Positions 1 through 8,435 of a DNA stretch of 64,000 nt are shown here, piece after piece. The stretch comes from Acidovorax sp. Leaf160 (GTDB lineage: Bacteria; Pseudomonadota; Gammaproteobacteria; Burkholderiales; Burkholderiaceae_C), in the NCBI RefSeq assembly GCF_001424265.1, contig NZ_LMOV01000012.1, forward strand, positions 537,780-601,779, written 5' to 3'. Under the pieces are notes generated by a model. That model was given only the letters and a program-made list of their open reading frames with translations, was not told the origin of the DNA and ran no database searches. A program made the position numbers and the translations under genes. Numbering within the stretch: position 1 is the first letter of the stretch; the number at the start of each line of letters is the position of its first letter.

Positions 1-324
1 CCCGAGCCGGCCGACATGGTGCTGATGCATCACGCGGGCCAGTGGTGGGTGCTGGTGGACATCACGCTGCGCATGCTGAAGCCGCGCGAGCTGTATCTGG
101 CGCAAGGCTTCCCGGCCGGCTACCAGTTTCAGGAGATCCCCGACCCTGCCCTGCTCTTCGCCGACGGCAAGCAGGCCACGGACTTACCGCTCGCCGTGCC
201 GCGCATCCCGCTGAGCACCACCGCCCAGGTTCGGATGTGCGGTAACAGCGTCAGCCCGCCGATGTCGGAAGCGCTGGTGCGATCGAACTTCGCGCACGAG
301 ATGGCCTGGATGGCCGCCGCCTGA
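1..324 (+). CDS. DNA (cytosine-5-)-methyltransferase, C-terminal fragment (cut by window edge)
   Basis: The reading frame is open from base 1 and ends at TGA 322-324, so only the last 107 or so residues are visible and the start lies outside the window. The visible part carries the late motifs of C5 methyltransferases: an RE-x-Y-LAQGFP block (motif IX type) and a MCGNSVSPP block (motif X). These close the fold around the AdoMet site; the catalytic PC motif is not in view. The protein would methylate cytosine in DNA. It sits inside the integrative element bounded by the integrase and tRNA-Gly, so it may be an orphan, phage-type methylase or part of a restriction system further left. Family call is firm, specificity unknown. 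Confidence 0.8.
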   Translation, partial: PEPADMVLMHHAGQWWVLVDITLRMLKPRELYLAQGFPAGYQFQEIPDPALLFADGKQATDLPLAVPRIPLSTTAQVRMCGNSVSPPMSEALVRSNFAHEMAWMAAA

Positions 325-372
325 CTTGCCAATCCTCAACAAATCACGACACCGCTACGCCGGGAGCAACCC

Positions 373-669
373 ATGACCGCCCCCAAGAAACCACGCACCA
401 TCGTCACGATCTCCCCTATGTACCTGGCCAAGCCAGACGCCGCCGCCTACCTCTCGATCTCCGAGAGCATGCTCGACACGCTGGTCAGTAGTGGCGAGCT
501 GCCACGCCCTCGCAAGCTCAGCACGGGCCGGGTGGCGTGGCTGGTGAACGACCTGACCGAGTGGGGCCAAGCCCGGCCCGTGTCGGACCTGCTGCCGCCC
601 ATCAACTCGGGCTACGGCCGGGCCGGCGCACCGTCATCAGCGGCCGCGGTGGCCTGCGTTTCCAGGTGA
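373..669 (+). CDS. AlpA-like helix-turn-helix DNA-binding protein
   Basis: A 98-residue protein starting at ATG 373 after a GGGAG ribosome-binding site. Residues about 15-65 fit the MerR/AlpA-type winged helix used by phage excisionases and AlpA regulators: a YLAKPDAAAYLSISES segment, a strand-turn, then a TGRVAWLVNDLTEW block matching the usual 'R-x-x-x-x-D-L-x-x-W' end. AlpA-type proteins control integrase expression or excision of P4-like islands. Its last 58 bases overlap the 3' end of the convergent integrase gene, which fits a control role in the same element. The final 25 residues after the HTH are low complexity. Function is inferred from fold and position. Confidence 0.65.
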   Translation: MTAPKKPRTIVTISPMYLAKPDAAAYLSISESMLDTLVSSGELPRPRKLSTGRVAWLVNDLTEWGQARPVSDLLPPINSGYGRAGAPSSAAAVACVSR

Positions 670-1925
670 TCGCTCAGCCGCTGCAGCCACTGCACGCGCT
701 CGGCGTCATAGCTGTAGGCGTTGTAGGTGTCGATGATCTCCGCCGGCATGTGGCCCACGATCGCCTCGCCGATCTCGTTCGGGCAGCCGAGGCTGGCCAG
801 CAGCGTGCGGGCGGTGCGGCGCAGGTTGTGCGGCGTCCAGTTGGTGACGGGCAGCACCAGGCCATCGCCCTGGCGGTCGGCCACCTTGCTGGCGTAGGGC
901 TGCAAGTTGTAGATGTAGGTCGAAAAATCGTGCTGCACGTATTGGTCACCGCGCACGTCCTCGAACAGCCAGCCTGAGCGGCCAATCGCAGCCAAGCGCC
1001 GCGCGACAACCTCCCGGGCCCGCCCGAACAGCGGCACACGCAGATCCACCGCATAGGCACGCAAATGGTTCTTCGTCTGGCTTTTCGGAACCGTCCACCA
1101 TAACGCGCCCTTCTCCGCTTTCACGTTCTCGGCTCGCATCCCCAGAAACTCGACCCCGCGCGTGCCCGTCCAGAGGTACATCACGACGCTGTCCCGCCCC
1201 AGATCGTGCATGTTGGGCAACCAGGCCACCAGGCGCCCCACCTCTTCCGCCGATAGCACCCGCCGAGCGCCCGTGACGTGCTTGCCGCCCACCACCTTGC
1301 CCTTGCTCTTAAGCTGACCACGCATCACCAGGCGCCACCAGTTGGCCGCGCCGTCCGGCAGGCGGCCTGAGTCCAAGGCGTGATCCCAGGCCGTCCCCAG
1401 CATCGAGCGTAGCTTTGCAGTCGCCGTCGGCGTAGCTTTGCGTCGCGCCAGCACGTCGAACGCCTGAGCGCGCGTCACCTCGGCCGCCGGAGTGGATGCG
1501 AAGTCGGCCTCGTCGCTCAGAAGCCGCAGCAGCGCCCGCTGGGCGGCCTGCCCCCCAGCTTCCTTGCGGCTGGGAAGCAGCACCCCATCGATGTACTCCG
1601 ACACGACCCGCTCGACGGTCATGACCTGCGCAGGCTTGACGACCGCGCGGCGTTCATCGCGGACTGCCTTCCGCGCGGCCGACGGGTCATTGCCGGCGGC
1701 GCGCTGCTCGCGCAGCTTTTCCCAGGCACCCACAGCCTGCTGGACGCTCACCGCGGGCCAGTGGCCGATCGCCACCTGTTTCATCCGGCCGTCGGCCACC
1801 GACTTGTAGCGGTACGTCCACGTCTTGCTGGTGGCCGTAGCCACCAGTCGCAACCCCGAACACCCGTCGATCACCATGTGCTGGCCGGCGGCCAAAAGCT
1901 TCGCAGCGCGCGCATCGAAATGCAT
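612..1925 (-). CDS. Tyrosine recombinase / integrase of an integrative element
   Basis: Phage/P4-type integrase of 437 residues. I start it at ATG 1925, preceded by AAGGG, because the next residues (HFDARAAKLLAAGQHMVIDG) match the usual opening of DUF4102-type integrases; an upstream ATG at 1958 adds 11 residues. The N-terminal arm-binding region is followed by a SAM-like core-binding domain and the catalytic domain. That domain shows Arg in WTGTRGVEF, the HNLRRT box, the GHMPAEI histidine box and the nucleophile Tyr near residue 400 in IDTYNAY. All catalytic boxes look intact. It would catalyse site-specific integration and excision, probably at the neighbouring tRNA-Gly gene. The gene reads away from the tRNA, into the element. 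Confidence 0.9.
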   Translation of the reverse strand: MHFDARAAKLLAAGQHMVIDGCSGLRLVATATSKTWTYRYKSVADGRMKQVAIGHWPAVSVQQAVGAWEKLREQRAAGNDPSAARKAVRDERRAVVKPAQVMTVERVVSEYIDGVLLPSRKEAGGQAAQRALLRLLSDEADFASTPAAEVTRAQAFDVLARRKATPTATAKLRSMLGTAWDHALDSGRLPDGAANWWRLVMRGQLKSKGKVVGGKHVTGARRVLSAEEVGRLVAWLPNMHDLGRDSVVMYLWTGTRGVEFLGMRAENVKAEKGALWWTVPKSQTKNHLRAYAVDLRVPLFGRAREVVARRLAAIGRSGWLFEDVRGDQYVQHDFSTYIYNLQPYASKVADRQGDGLVLPVTNWTPHNLRRTARTLLASLGCPNEIGEAIVGHMPAEIIDTYNAYSYDAERVQWLQRLSDHLETQATAAADDGAPARP

Positions 1926-2122
1926 GACCCTTATACTCGCAGCAATCGCCACCCCCACAGCGGGGGTGACCGACGAAGCGGCGGCGTAGCCTGACTCCAG
2001 ACCTACGCCAAAGCTTACGCCTCGGTGCCAAGTGTATTAGGGTTCGGTTGGGTCAATGTGGGATTGACTACAACGTGTAGACAGAGCGCAAACCCGTTGC
2101 TGACAGGCACTTAGGACGGAAA

Positions 2123-2141
2123 AGCGTTATAGATCAACGCT
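2123..2141. repeat. Short inverted repeat between integrase and tRNA
   Basis: AGCGTT (2123-2128) and AACGCT (2136-2141) form a perfect 6-bp inverted repeat around 7 bases, 10 bp upstream of the tRNA-Gly gene. It could be an integrase arm/core site or an operator; nothing in the sequence decides between them. The rest of 1926-2151 is AT-richer than its surroundings and holds no gene. Confidence 0.35.
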
Positions 2142-2151
2142 GATAGTGCAT

Positions 2152-2225
2152 GCGGGTGTAGTTCAATGGTAGAACGGCAGCTTCCCAAGCTTCATACGAG
2201 GGTTCGATTCCCTTCACCCGCTCCA
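2152..2225 (+). tRNA. tRNA-Gly (anticodon CCC)
   Basis: A 74-base cloverleaf with encoded CCA. The acceptor stem GCGGGTG pairs with CACCCGC, the D-arm is GTTC-AATGGTA-GAAC, the anticodon loop is TTCCCAA (anticodon CCC), and the T-arm is AGGG-TTCGATT-CCCT. One anticodon-stem pair (position 28-42) is a C/T mismatch. The sequence follows the known bacterial tRNA-Gly(CCC) closely. It abuts the integrase and is a common integration target type. Its 3' half is overlapped on the opposite strand by the end of the pseudouridine synthase gene. Confidence 0.95.
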
Positions 2226-3205
2226 GCATCCTGCAGATGTCTGGCCTCCCCCGTTTTCTGATCATCCAGACTGCGCACCCGCCTTGGCGCAAGCTCTGAC
2301 AGCGCAAGCAGCTGGCGTTGGCTGTCGAAGCACCGCTCCTCGCCGGTCACGGGATCGACGAATTCGAGACGGCGCGCCAGAAGCTGCAAGGGCCGCGAAT
2401 AGTCGCCGGGCGGCGGATCGTTGACTTCCGGATAGAACGCGTCGCCCCAGAGTGGCAGGCCCAGGGCAGCCATGTGTACACGCAGCTGGTGGCGCTTGCC
2501 GGTCACGGGCGCCAGCCGGTAGCGTGCCCAGCCGCCCGCTTGCTCCAGCACCTCCATGTGCGTGCGGGTGTTGGGCTCGCCCGGCACTTCGTGCATGCGA
2601 AAGAACTGCGGGCTTTCTTCCATGCGGCTGACGTGCTCCCGCGGGAACGTGATGTCGGGTCGCCAGGGCGCGTTCGCTTCGTAGACCTTGCGCACGGTCC
2701 GGTCGCGGAACAGGGCCTGGTATGCGCCCCGCGTGGCGCGCTGGGTCGAGAAAAGCACCAGCCCGGCCGTGTCCCGATCGATGCGGTGCACGGGCGACAA
2801 CTCCGGCAGCCCGAGCCGGCGTTTGAGCCGCACCAGCAGCGTGTGGTGCAGATAGGCTCCGGTCGGCACCACGGGCAGGAAATGCGGCTTGTCCGCCACC
2901 AGCAGGTGCTCGTCCTGGTAGATCACCGACTCTTCGAACGGAATGGCAGGCTCGCTCGGCAGGCTGCGGTAGTAATAGAGCCGCAGACCGGGCACGAAGG
3001 GACGCTCGGCCGTGGCGGGCACGCCCCACTCGTCGACCACCTCCCCTGCCTGCATCCGCCGTTGCCAGTCGCTGCGAGGCACCAGCGGCAACCGGGCGGC
3101 GAGGAAGTCCAGCAGCGTCCCGGTGCCCTGGGAGGGCAGCACCACGCAGCTGGGCCCTACCCCGTCCCGCACGGGCAAAACCTGGGGATCCTTGCGGTTG
3201 TACAT
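2192..3205 (-). CDS. RluA-family pseudouridine synthase
   Basis: A 337-residue enzyme that would isomerise uridine to pseudouridine in rRNA or tRNA. The catalytic box HRIDRDTAGL, with the nucleophilic Asp after HRI, is near residue 150, and the later RYRLAPVTGKRHQLRVH segment is the conserved family motif II/III region. An S4-like N-terminal part precedes it. The start is placed at ATG 3205 (MYNRKDP); the frame is open upstream to 3634 but that part overlaps the divergent AsmA gene and has no family features. The stop codon lies inside the tRNA-Gly gene on the opposite strand, so the last 11 residues are antisense to tRNA. The RNA target cannot be deduced. Confidence 0.88.
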   Translation of the reverse strand: MYNRKDPQVLPVRDGVGPSCVVLPSQGTGTLLDFLAARLPLVPRSDWQRRMQAGEVVDEWGVPATAERPFVPGLRLYYYRSLPSEPAIPFEESVIYQDEHLLVADKPHFLPVVPTGAYLHHTLLVRLKRRLGLPELSPVHRIDRDTAGLVLFSTQRATRGAYQALFRDRTVRKVYEANAPWRPDITFPREHVSRMEESPQFFRMHEVPGEPNTRTHMEVLEQAGGWARYRLAPVTGKRHQLRVHMAALGLPLWGDAFYPEVNDPPPGDYSRPLQLLARRLEFVDPVTGEERCFDSQRQLLALSELAPRRVRSLDDQKTGEARHLQDAGAGEGNRTLV

Positions 3206-3482
3206 GCATGCGATTGTAGGCTGACGCCTCATCTTCTCCACTATTGAAAACGTAGCACACTCTGGCGGCCTGGCGGGCGCAAGCCGCGTTTTAAATGGGC
3301 CCGCGTCGGGATCGCAGCCGGGTTGTAGGACAACTGCGGCAAAGCCGTCTGGAGCGGCTCCAAACAGGCGCTGCAGCACTAGCATCCCTTCATCGCGCAC
3401 CGCGCTCCACTCAACCGGGCCGGCCGCCATGCAATGCGCTTCGTCGTCCTGGTGATCCGATGCGCGCAGGGGGCCATGGCCT

Positions 3483-5924
3483 GTGCCTTCCATGCCCAGT
3501 TCCTCGATCGGCCGTCTGGCCCCAGCCGCCCCCACCACCCCTGCCCGCCGGCAATCGGGGCGCGCCCTGCGCTGGGTCCTGGCCCTCGTCGGCACCCTGG
3601 CCGCGCTGGTGATCGTGGCGCTGATCGTTCTCACGCACTGGGACTGGAATCGTCACCGGCCCTGGGTGAATGCGAAAGTCAGCGAGGCGACCGGCCGGCA
3701 TTTCGCCATCGAAGGAGATCTGTCGGTGGACTGGCACTGGCCCCAGCCGCTGGAGACGGGCTGGCGGCGCTGGGTGCCGGGCGTGACCGTGCAGGCCCAG
3801 CAACTGGTAATGGACAACCCGGATGGCTTCACCTTCGCCGAAGAACCCGCGAAGGGCGACAAGACGCTACCGGCGCTGCCGCGCAAGCCGCAGCCGATGA
3901 CCGAGCAACAGGTCGCGGCTGCCGAGGCCACCAGCAAGAAACTGAAGGCCGCTGCCCGCGCCGAACCCGCTTCCGCGCCCGCGACCGTCGCTTCGTCAGC
4001 CAGCGCCGCAGCACCCCGCGCGTCCGAGCCGGCCACGGCGCAGGCTGCACAGGCGCAGGCCTCGGATGCCGCCCGCGCACTGGCGCTGGAGAAGTCGAAC
4101 GCGCCCACGGCGCAGGCGCCCGAGCGCGGGCCGCAGACCATGGGCACCCTCGCCAGCGCCAGCGCCACACTGCGGCTCTGGCCGCTGCTGGCGCGCAAGG
4201 TGGTGCTCGACACGGTCGTGCTCACCTCACCCGACATCGCGCTGGGCCGCAAGGCCGATGGAACCAACAACTGGACCTTCAAGCAACGTGACGACGCGAA
4301 GGACGACCCCGAGAAGTCCGACAACCCCTGGGATCTGAGCGTGGGTCAGCTCATCATCCGCGGCGGCTGGCTGGGTTACGTGGATGGCACCAAGGACCTG
4401 GCGCTGCGCGCTCGCGTGGACACGATCGACACCGACGCGGCGCCTGCAACATCCGGCCCGGGCGCAAGTCCCTATGGCGTGCGCATGGCGCTGCAGGGCC
4501 GCTACGGCAAGGCGCGCATACAGGCCACGGCCCAGGGCGGTTCCGTGCTGTCGCTGCGCGAGCAGGTGGTGAACTACCCCCTGCAGTTCAAGGCGCGGGC
4601 GGGCAGCGTCCAGGCAGAGGCCGAGGGGATTCTGGCCAATCCGGCGGCCTTGTCGGGCCTGGACTTCCAGGTGGCGCTCCAGGCGGCCAGCATGGCGGAC
4701 CTGTTCGATCTGACCGGCATCGTGCTCCCCAACACCCCGCCCTTCCAGACGCGCGGCCATCTGATCGGCAGCCTGGCGCCCGAGCGCGCGACCTGGGAAT
4801 ACCGCGACTTCCGCGGCACCGTGGGCGAAAGCGACCTGCAGGGCAGCCTGACCTACACCTCCGCCCAACCCCGTCCGCAGCTGAAGGGCACGATGAAGTC
4901 TCGCCAGTTGCGCCTGGCCGATCTGGGGCCGGTGGTGGGTGCACCCACGGGCGATGGCGCCCAGGAAAAGGGCACGTCCAAGCGCGCCGGCAAGGTGCTG
5001 CCCGATGCCGCCTTCGCCACCGACCGCTGGAACGCGATGGACGTGGACCTGACGTTCGCCGGCGAACGCATCGTGCGGCCCGACAGCCTGCCCATCGAGA
5101 ACCTGAGCGTGCATGCCAAGCTGCAGAACGCCGAGCTGACGCTCGAGCCGCTGCGTTTCGGCGTCGCGAAGGGCAAGATCGATTCGCGCGTGGTGCTGGA
5201 TGCGCGCGACGGGCCGCTCAAGACGCAGTTGCGCGGTTCGGTCGAAGGACTGCAGCTGTCCGCCCTTTTCCCCAAGGTCGAGCTGATGGAGAAGAGCTTC
5301 GGCCGGCTGGATGGCGGGGTGGCTCTGTCGGCCACCGGCAACTCGGTGGCGCGCATGCTGGGCAGCAGTTCCGGCGAGGCGCGGCTCTACATCCGCGATG
5401 GCACCTTCAGCAAGCAGATGCTCGACCTGGCCGCCCTCAATGTCGGCAGCGTGGTGGTGTCGCGCCTCTTTGGCGAGAACGAGGAAGTGAAGCTGCGCTG
5501 CGCGGTGGCCGACTTCGCGGTGCGCGACGGGGTGGCAGAGACACGCTCGGTTCAGCTCAGCACCGACGAAGCCCTGGTGGAAGCCGTGGGCACCGTGGAT
5601 CTGCGCAACGAACAGATGAACCTGCGCATCAAGCCTGAATCGCTGAAGTGGAAGTTCCTGTCGCTGCGCACGCCGCTCTACGTGCGCGGCACGTTCTCCG
5701 ACCCCAAGGTCGGCCTGGAAGCGGGCCCGTTGCTGCTGCGCGCGGGTGCCGCTGTGGCCGCCGCCGCCGTGGCGCCGGTCGCCCTGGCGCTGGTACCGAT
5801 CACCGTGCCCGCGGCGGAGGACGACTCGCGCTGCAACGAGCTTCTGGCCCGGTCCCGTCAGGCCGTGAAGGCGGGCAAGGCAGGTGCCGCGGCGCCCGCG
5901 CCCCAGAATCAGCCACAACGCTGA
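3483..5924 (+). CDS. AsmA-family inner-membrane protein
   Basis: An 813-residue protein of the AsmA/YhjG type: a Ser/Pro-rich cytoplasmic start, one transmembrane helix at about residues 29-50 (WVLALVGTLAALVIVALIVL), then a long periplasmic domain. The opening RPWVNAKVSEATGRHFAIEG block is typical of AsmA proteins, and the C-terminal third contains the AsmA_2-like region. An Ala/Glu-rich insert at about 140-220 is low complexity. AsmA-like proteins are thought to act as bridge-like lipid carriers affecting outer-membrane biogenesis. The start is GTG 3483 behind AGGGGG; ATG 3492 is an alternative. The gene is monocistronic and divergent from the pseudouridine synthase gene. Confidence 0.85.
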   Translation: MPSMPSSSIGRLAPAAPTTPARRQSGRALRWVLALVGTLAALVIVALIVLTHWDWNRHRPWVNAKVSEATGRHFAIEGDLSVDWHWPQPLETGWRRWVPGVTVQAQQLVMDNPDGFTFAEEPAKGDKTLPALPRKPQPMTEQQVAAAEATSKKLKAAARAEPASAPATVASSASAAAPRASEPATAQAAQAQASDAARALALEKSNAPTAQAPERGPQTMGTLASASATLRLWPLLARKVVLDTVVLTSPDIALGRKADGTNNWTFKQRDDAKDDPEKSDNPWDLSVGQLIIRGGWLGYVDGTKDLALRARVDTIDTDAAPATSGPGASPYGVRMALQGRYGKARIQATAQGGSVLSLREQVVNYPLQFKARAGSVQAEAEGILANPAALSGLDFQVALQAASMADLFDLTGIVLPNTPPFQTRGHLIGSLAPERATWEYRDFRGTVGESDLQGSLTYTSAQPRPQLKGTMKSRQLRLADLGPVVGAPTGDGAQEKGTSKRAGKVLPDAAFATDRWNAMDVDLTFAGERIVRPDSLPIENLSVHAKLQNAELTLEPLRFGVAKGKIDSRVVLDARDGPLKTQLRGSVEGLQLSALFPKVELMEKSFGRLDGGVALSATGNSVARMLGSSSGEARLYIRDGTFSKQMLDLAALNVGSVVVSRLFGENEEVKLRCAVADFAVRDGVAETRSVQLSTDEALVEAVGTVDLRNEQMNLRIKPESLKWKFLSLRTPLYVRGTFSDPKVGLEAGPLLLRAGAAVAAAAVAPVALALVPITVPAAEDDSRCNELLARSRQAVKAGKAGAAAPAPQNQPQR

Positions 5925-5988
5925 AATTGGGCCTAAAAATGCCTCGCGCGCCCTTCCAATAAGAGTATGCAGCTATACTTATCATAGC

Positions 5989-6034
5989 AAAATGGGGTGG
6001 CGGCCCGGTTGGGCGCAGCCCGCGCCCCACCCCA
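5989..6034 (-). terminator. Rho-independent terminator of the kinase/regulator operon
   Basis: TGGGGTGG (5993-6000) and CCACCCCA (6027-6034) form an 8-bp stem with further GC pairing inside. Read on the minus strand the hairpin is followed by TTTTGC, so it would end transcripts from the histidine kinase gene just to its right. Confidence 0.6.
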
Positions 6035-6043
6035 GCGTGCACG

Positions 6044-6973
6044 TCAGCGCGGCTGAGGGTCGGGCACGGTGACGCACACGCAAAGCCCCTGGCCCCCCTC
6101 GCCCGGCTCCAACGTCAGCCGGGCCCCCGCCGTGCGCGCACGCCGATCCATGCCGGCGATGCCCTGGCCTGAGAACCTGCCGGGCGAGGCCGGCGGTTCG
6201 TCGGAAAGGTGTGGCGCCAGCCCGCCCGCCCGGGCCAGCGGGGCCGTGGCGTCCGGTAGCTGCGCGAGCCCCTTCCCGTTGTCGCTGATGCGCAGCACCC
6301 ACGCGCCTTCGGAGCCGTCCGCGCCGGTCAGGGAATCGTGCCTGAGCGACACCCTCAGCCGCGTGGCACCCGAATGCTGCAGCGCATTGCTGATGGCTTC
6401 CCGGGCGATGTAGGTCAGCTCGAGTGCGCTGCCGCCCACCGGCATGCCAGCGTCGGGCCAGGCTTGCACGTCCCACTCCAGGTGCATGCCGCGCCGGTCG
6501 AGCACGGGCTGCACCCGGTGACGCAGGCGCGCCAGCCGGTCGACCAGCGTATCGTCGTGGCCGTCCATCGAGTCGACCAGCAGGCGGACGTCGAGCATGC
6601 ACTGCTCCAGCGCTGCCAGCGCGGGCTTCTGGGCCGGGTCGTTGGCGTCCAGCAGGGCCATCGCGGTGACCAGTTGCAGGCCCACCTGGTCGTGCAGGTT
6701 CCGGCCGATGCGCTCGCGCTCGTGCTGAACCTCGGGGCTGGGCCGGGCGCTGAGCCGCGGGCGCCAGCGCAAGGCGCGCGGCAGTTGCAGCACGAGCAGC
6801 ACCCCCAAGCCCACCGTGCAGGCCAGATTCAGCAGATGCCAGGCGCGCAGGTCGGACGGTGGCTGGGCGGCGCCGGCATCGAGCCGGTGGTACATCGCCA
6901 GGTCCAGCACGCATTGCAGCCCCCAGAGAAGGACGCAAGCCAGCGCATAGGCGGGCGGACGGGTACGAAACAC
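6044..6973 (-). CDS. NarL-type sensor histidine kinase (HisKA_3)
   Basis: About 309 residues. Two membrane helices (around ACVLLWGLQCVLDLAM and LACTVGLGVLLVLQL) are followed by a dimerisation/phosphoacceptor segment ERERIGRNLHDQVG, placing the phosphorylated His near residue 94. The HATPase domain has AREAISNALQHSG (N box), ISDNGKG (G1) and GQGIAGMDRRA (G2). There is no obvious large sensor domain, so the signal is probably sensed in the membrane or by a partner. I start at GTG 6973; ATG 7039 would overlap the regulator gene and adds residues without family character. The gene lies 22 bp downstream of the LuxR-type regulator and is its likely kinase. The pair stands back to back with the fibre-like locus. 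Confidence 0.85.
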   Translation of the reverse strand: MFRTRPPAYALACVLLWGLQCVLDLAMYHRLDAGAAQPPSDLRAWHLLNLACTVGLGVLLVLQLPRALRWRPRLSARPSPEVQHERERIGRNLHDQVGLQLVTAMALLDANDPAQKPALAALEQCMLDVRLLVDSMDGHDDTLVDRLARLRHRVQPVLDRRGMHLEWDVQAWPDAGMPVGGSALELTYIAREAISNALQHSGATRLRVSLRHDSLTGADGSEGAWVLRISDNGKGLAQLPDATAPLARAGGLAPHLSDEPPASPGRFSGQGIAGMDRRARTAGARLTLEPGEGGQGLCVCVTVPDPQPR

Positions 6974-6995
6974 GATGGGGCCAATGGGTTCGCGA

Positions 6996-7808
6996 TCAGA
7001 ACAGTCCGCGCAGCGATGCGAACCGCACCGCCTGCGCACGGGTGCGCACCTGCAGCTTGCGGTAGATGTTCTTGATGTGGGTGTTCACGGTCAGCCCGCT
7101 GATCTCCAGGCGGGTGCCGATCTCTGCGCTGGTGTAGCCGCTGGCGACCATGCGCAGCACCTCTTTTTCCCGCAGTGACAGCCGCTCGGGCTCGCGTTCC
7201 CGATCGGCCTGCGCACGCACGGGCAAGCCGCCACCGGGCAGGCCGGCGCTCGACGCATCGAAGCGCTGGAGAAGTCGGCGCGCCAGATTCGGCGTGATGG
7301 ACGCGCCGCCGTTGACCACCTGCAGTACGGCCTGGGGGTAGTTGCCGAACCAGGAATGCTTGACCAGGTAGCCCGTGGCCCCCAGTTCAAAGGCACGCAG
7401 CACCTGGTCGTCGTTCTCCATGATGGACACCATCACCGCCTCCGCGGTCGGACGCGCGCTCTTCATGTAGTCGATGAGCGTGAAGCCCTCCCCGTCGCCC
7501 AGGTTGAGATCCACCAGCATCACGTCGAACTCGTGCTGCTTGATGGCCCTGCGGCCCTCCCGAACGCTGGTCGCCTGCGCAACGAGCAGGGTTCGCGGGT
7601 CCGCCATGAGCTCCTGCGCGATGACGCGGCGCATATGGGTGTCGTCGTCCACCAGCAGCACACGGACGGGCTTGTCCACCTGGCCGGACAGGAATTCGGG
7701 CCAGACGCTGGAGGGCCCCATGGCCGCCGCTGACCGGTCTACCGGGGCCGCAGCTGTGCCTTCCGCGCGGTCGGCGACCGCGCTGTCCGTCTCATAGATG
7801 CTCGACAT
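6996..7808 (-). CDS. LuxR/NarL-family response regulator
   Basis: A 270-residue two-domain regulator. The receiver domain spans about 47-170, with LLVDDDT acidic residues and the phosphoacceptor Asp100 in DVMLVDLNLGDG. A GerE/LuxR helix-turn-helix at about 205-265 reads SLREKEVLRMVASG through LTVNTHIKNIYRKL. The start is ATG 7808 after a strong GGAGGAG site; the frame extends to 7937 but lacks support there. A 45-residue N-terminal tail precedes the receiver. The gene is followed by the histidine kinase and faces the secreted repeat-protein gene across about 630 bp of non-coding DNA, a layout like csgD beside csgBA. It is the best candidate activator of that locus. Confidence 0.88.
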   Translation of the reverse strand: MSSIYETDSAVADRAEGTAAAPVDRSAAAMGPSSVWPEFLSGQVDKPVRVLLVDDDTHMRRVIAQELMADPRTLLVAQATSVREGRRAIKQHEFDVMLVDLNLGDGEGFTLIDYMKSARPTAEAVMVSIMENDDQVLRAFELGATGYLVKHSWFGNYPQAVLQVVNGGASITPNLARRLLQRFDASSAGLPGGGLPVRAQADREREPERLSLREKEVLRMVASGYTSAEIGTRLEISGLTVNTHIKNIYRKLQVRTRAQAVRFASLRGLF

Positions 7809-8435
7809 CTGACTCCTCCGCCCTGCATTACACGCAGCATTTATTGATCCGTGACCCAAGGCCGTCACGGGGTTGGCGAAAGGTATCGGAAATGCAAACA
7901 AATATCCACAGCTGTATCCGGAAGTAGTGTCCGGCAACTAAAGACACATTTGGATACTACCCAGACGAGGGTAGGCCTGGGCTTTCTTTTTACTTGAACT
8001 TGGACCTCCGTCGGCGATGCGGGCAACGTTCCAGCGGCCGCCGTAAGTGTTTCGGCGCTGACCGGCGCCGCCAGCGCCGGCCTGCATGGCGCTGAGGGAA
8101 GGCCAACGCTGGTAGCAAGGTAGAGAAAATGACTTGTTGCGATGCTTACACATTGACACTACCCCATCGAGCGATTTCGGTTGCGTGCTCGGCACACCGT
8201 GCGGATGCCGGCTGTAGGAGAAGAAGACGACTCGATGCGGCGCTGGCAGCAGCTCCGAGTACGAGGAAATGGGTACCCCATCGGGGCGATGGGCGAAGGC
8301 GAGGGGTGGCGGGACACTGCATCCAGACGCAGACGAAGGGCCGCAAACAAGCAACCCGGGTCTGGGTCGAATCCCGCCAAGGGGGCCGAAATCGGTCGGA
8401 ACCCAGCGGTTTTTCCTCAATTCAAGGAGCGTGTC
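7809..8435. promoter_or_regulatory. Long divergent control region between regulator and fibre-like operon
   Basis: A 627-bp stretch without a convincing gene. Its clearest feature is a repeated octamer: GTAGTGTC at 7924-7931 and its exact reverse complement GACACTAC at 8155-8162. A near copy, GGATACTAC, lies at 7952-7960 (an inverted partner of GTAGTGTCC at 7924-7932). The two right-hand copies share flanks (ACACATT before, CCC after). These are candidate binding sites for the LuxR-type regulator. An AAGGAG ribosome-binding site at 8424-8429 precedes the repeat-protein start at 8436. No clear sigma-70 promoter could be fixed by eye. Confidence 0.45.

Noticed and set aside
2192-2225. The C-terminal GEGNRTLV of the pseudouridine synthase as a functional tail
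   Set aside because: It is simply the tRNA-Gly gene read backwards and recurs wherever a frame runs into such a tRNA.
4227-5918. A 563-residue open frame antisense to the AsmA gene
   Set aside because: Composition (Gly/His/Arg/Gln-rich) is that of a shadow frame; no domain or ribosome-binding site.
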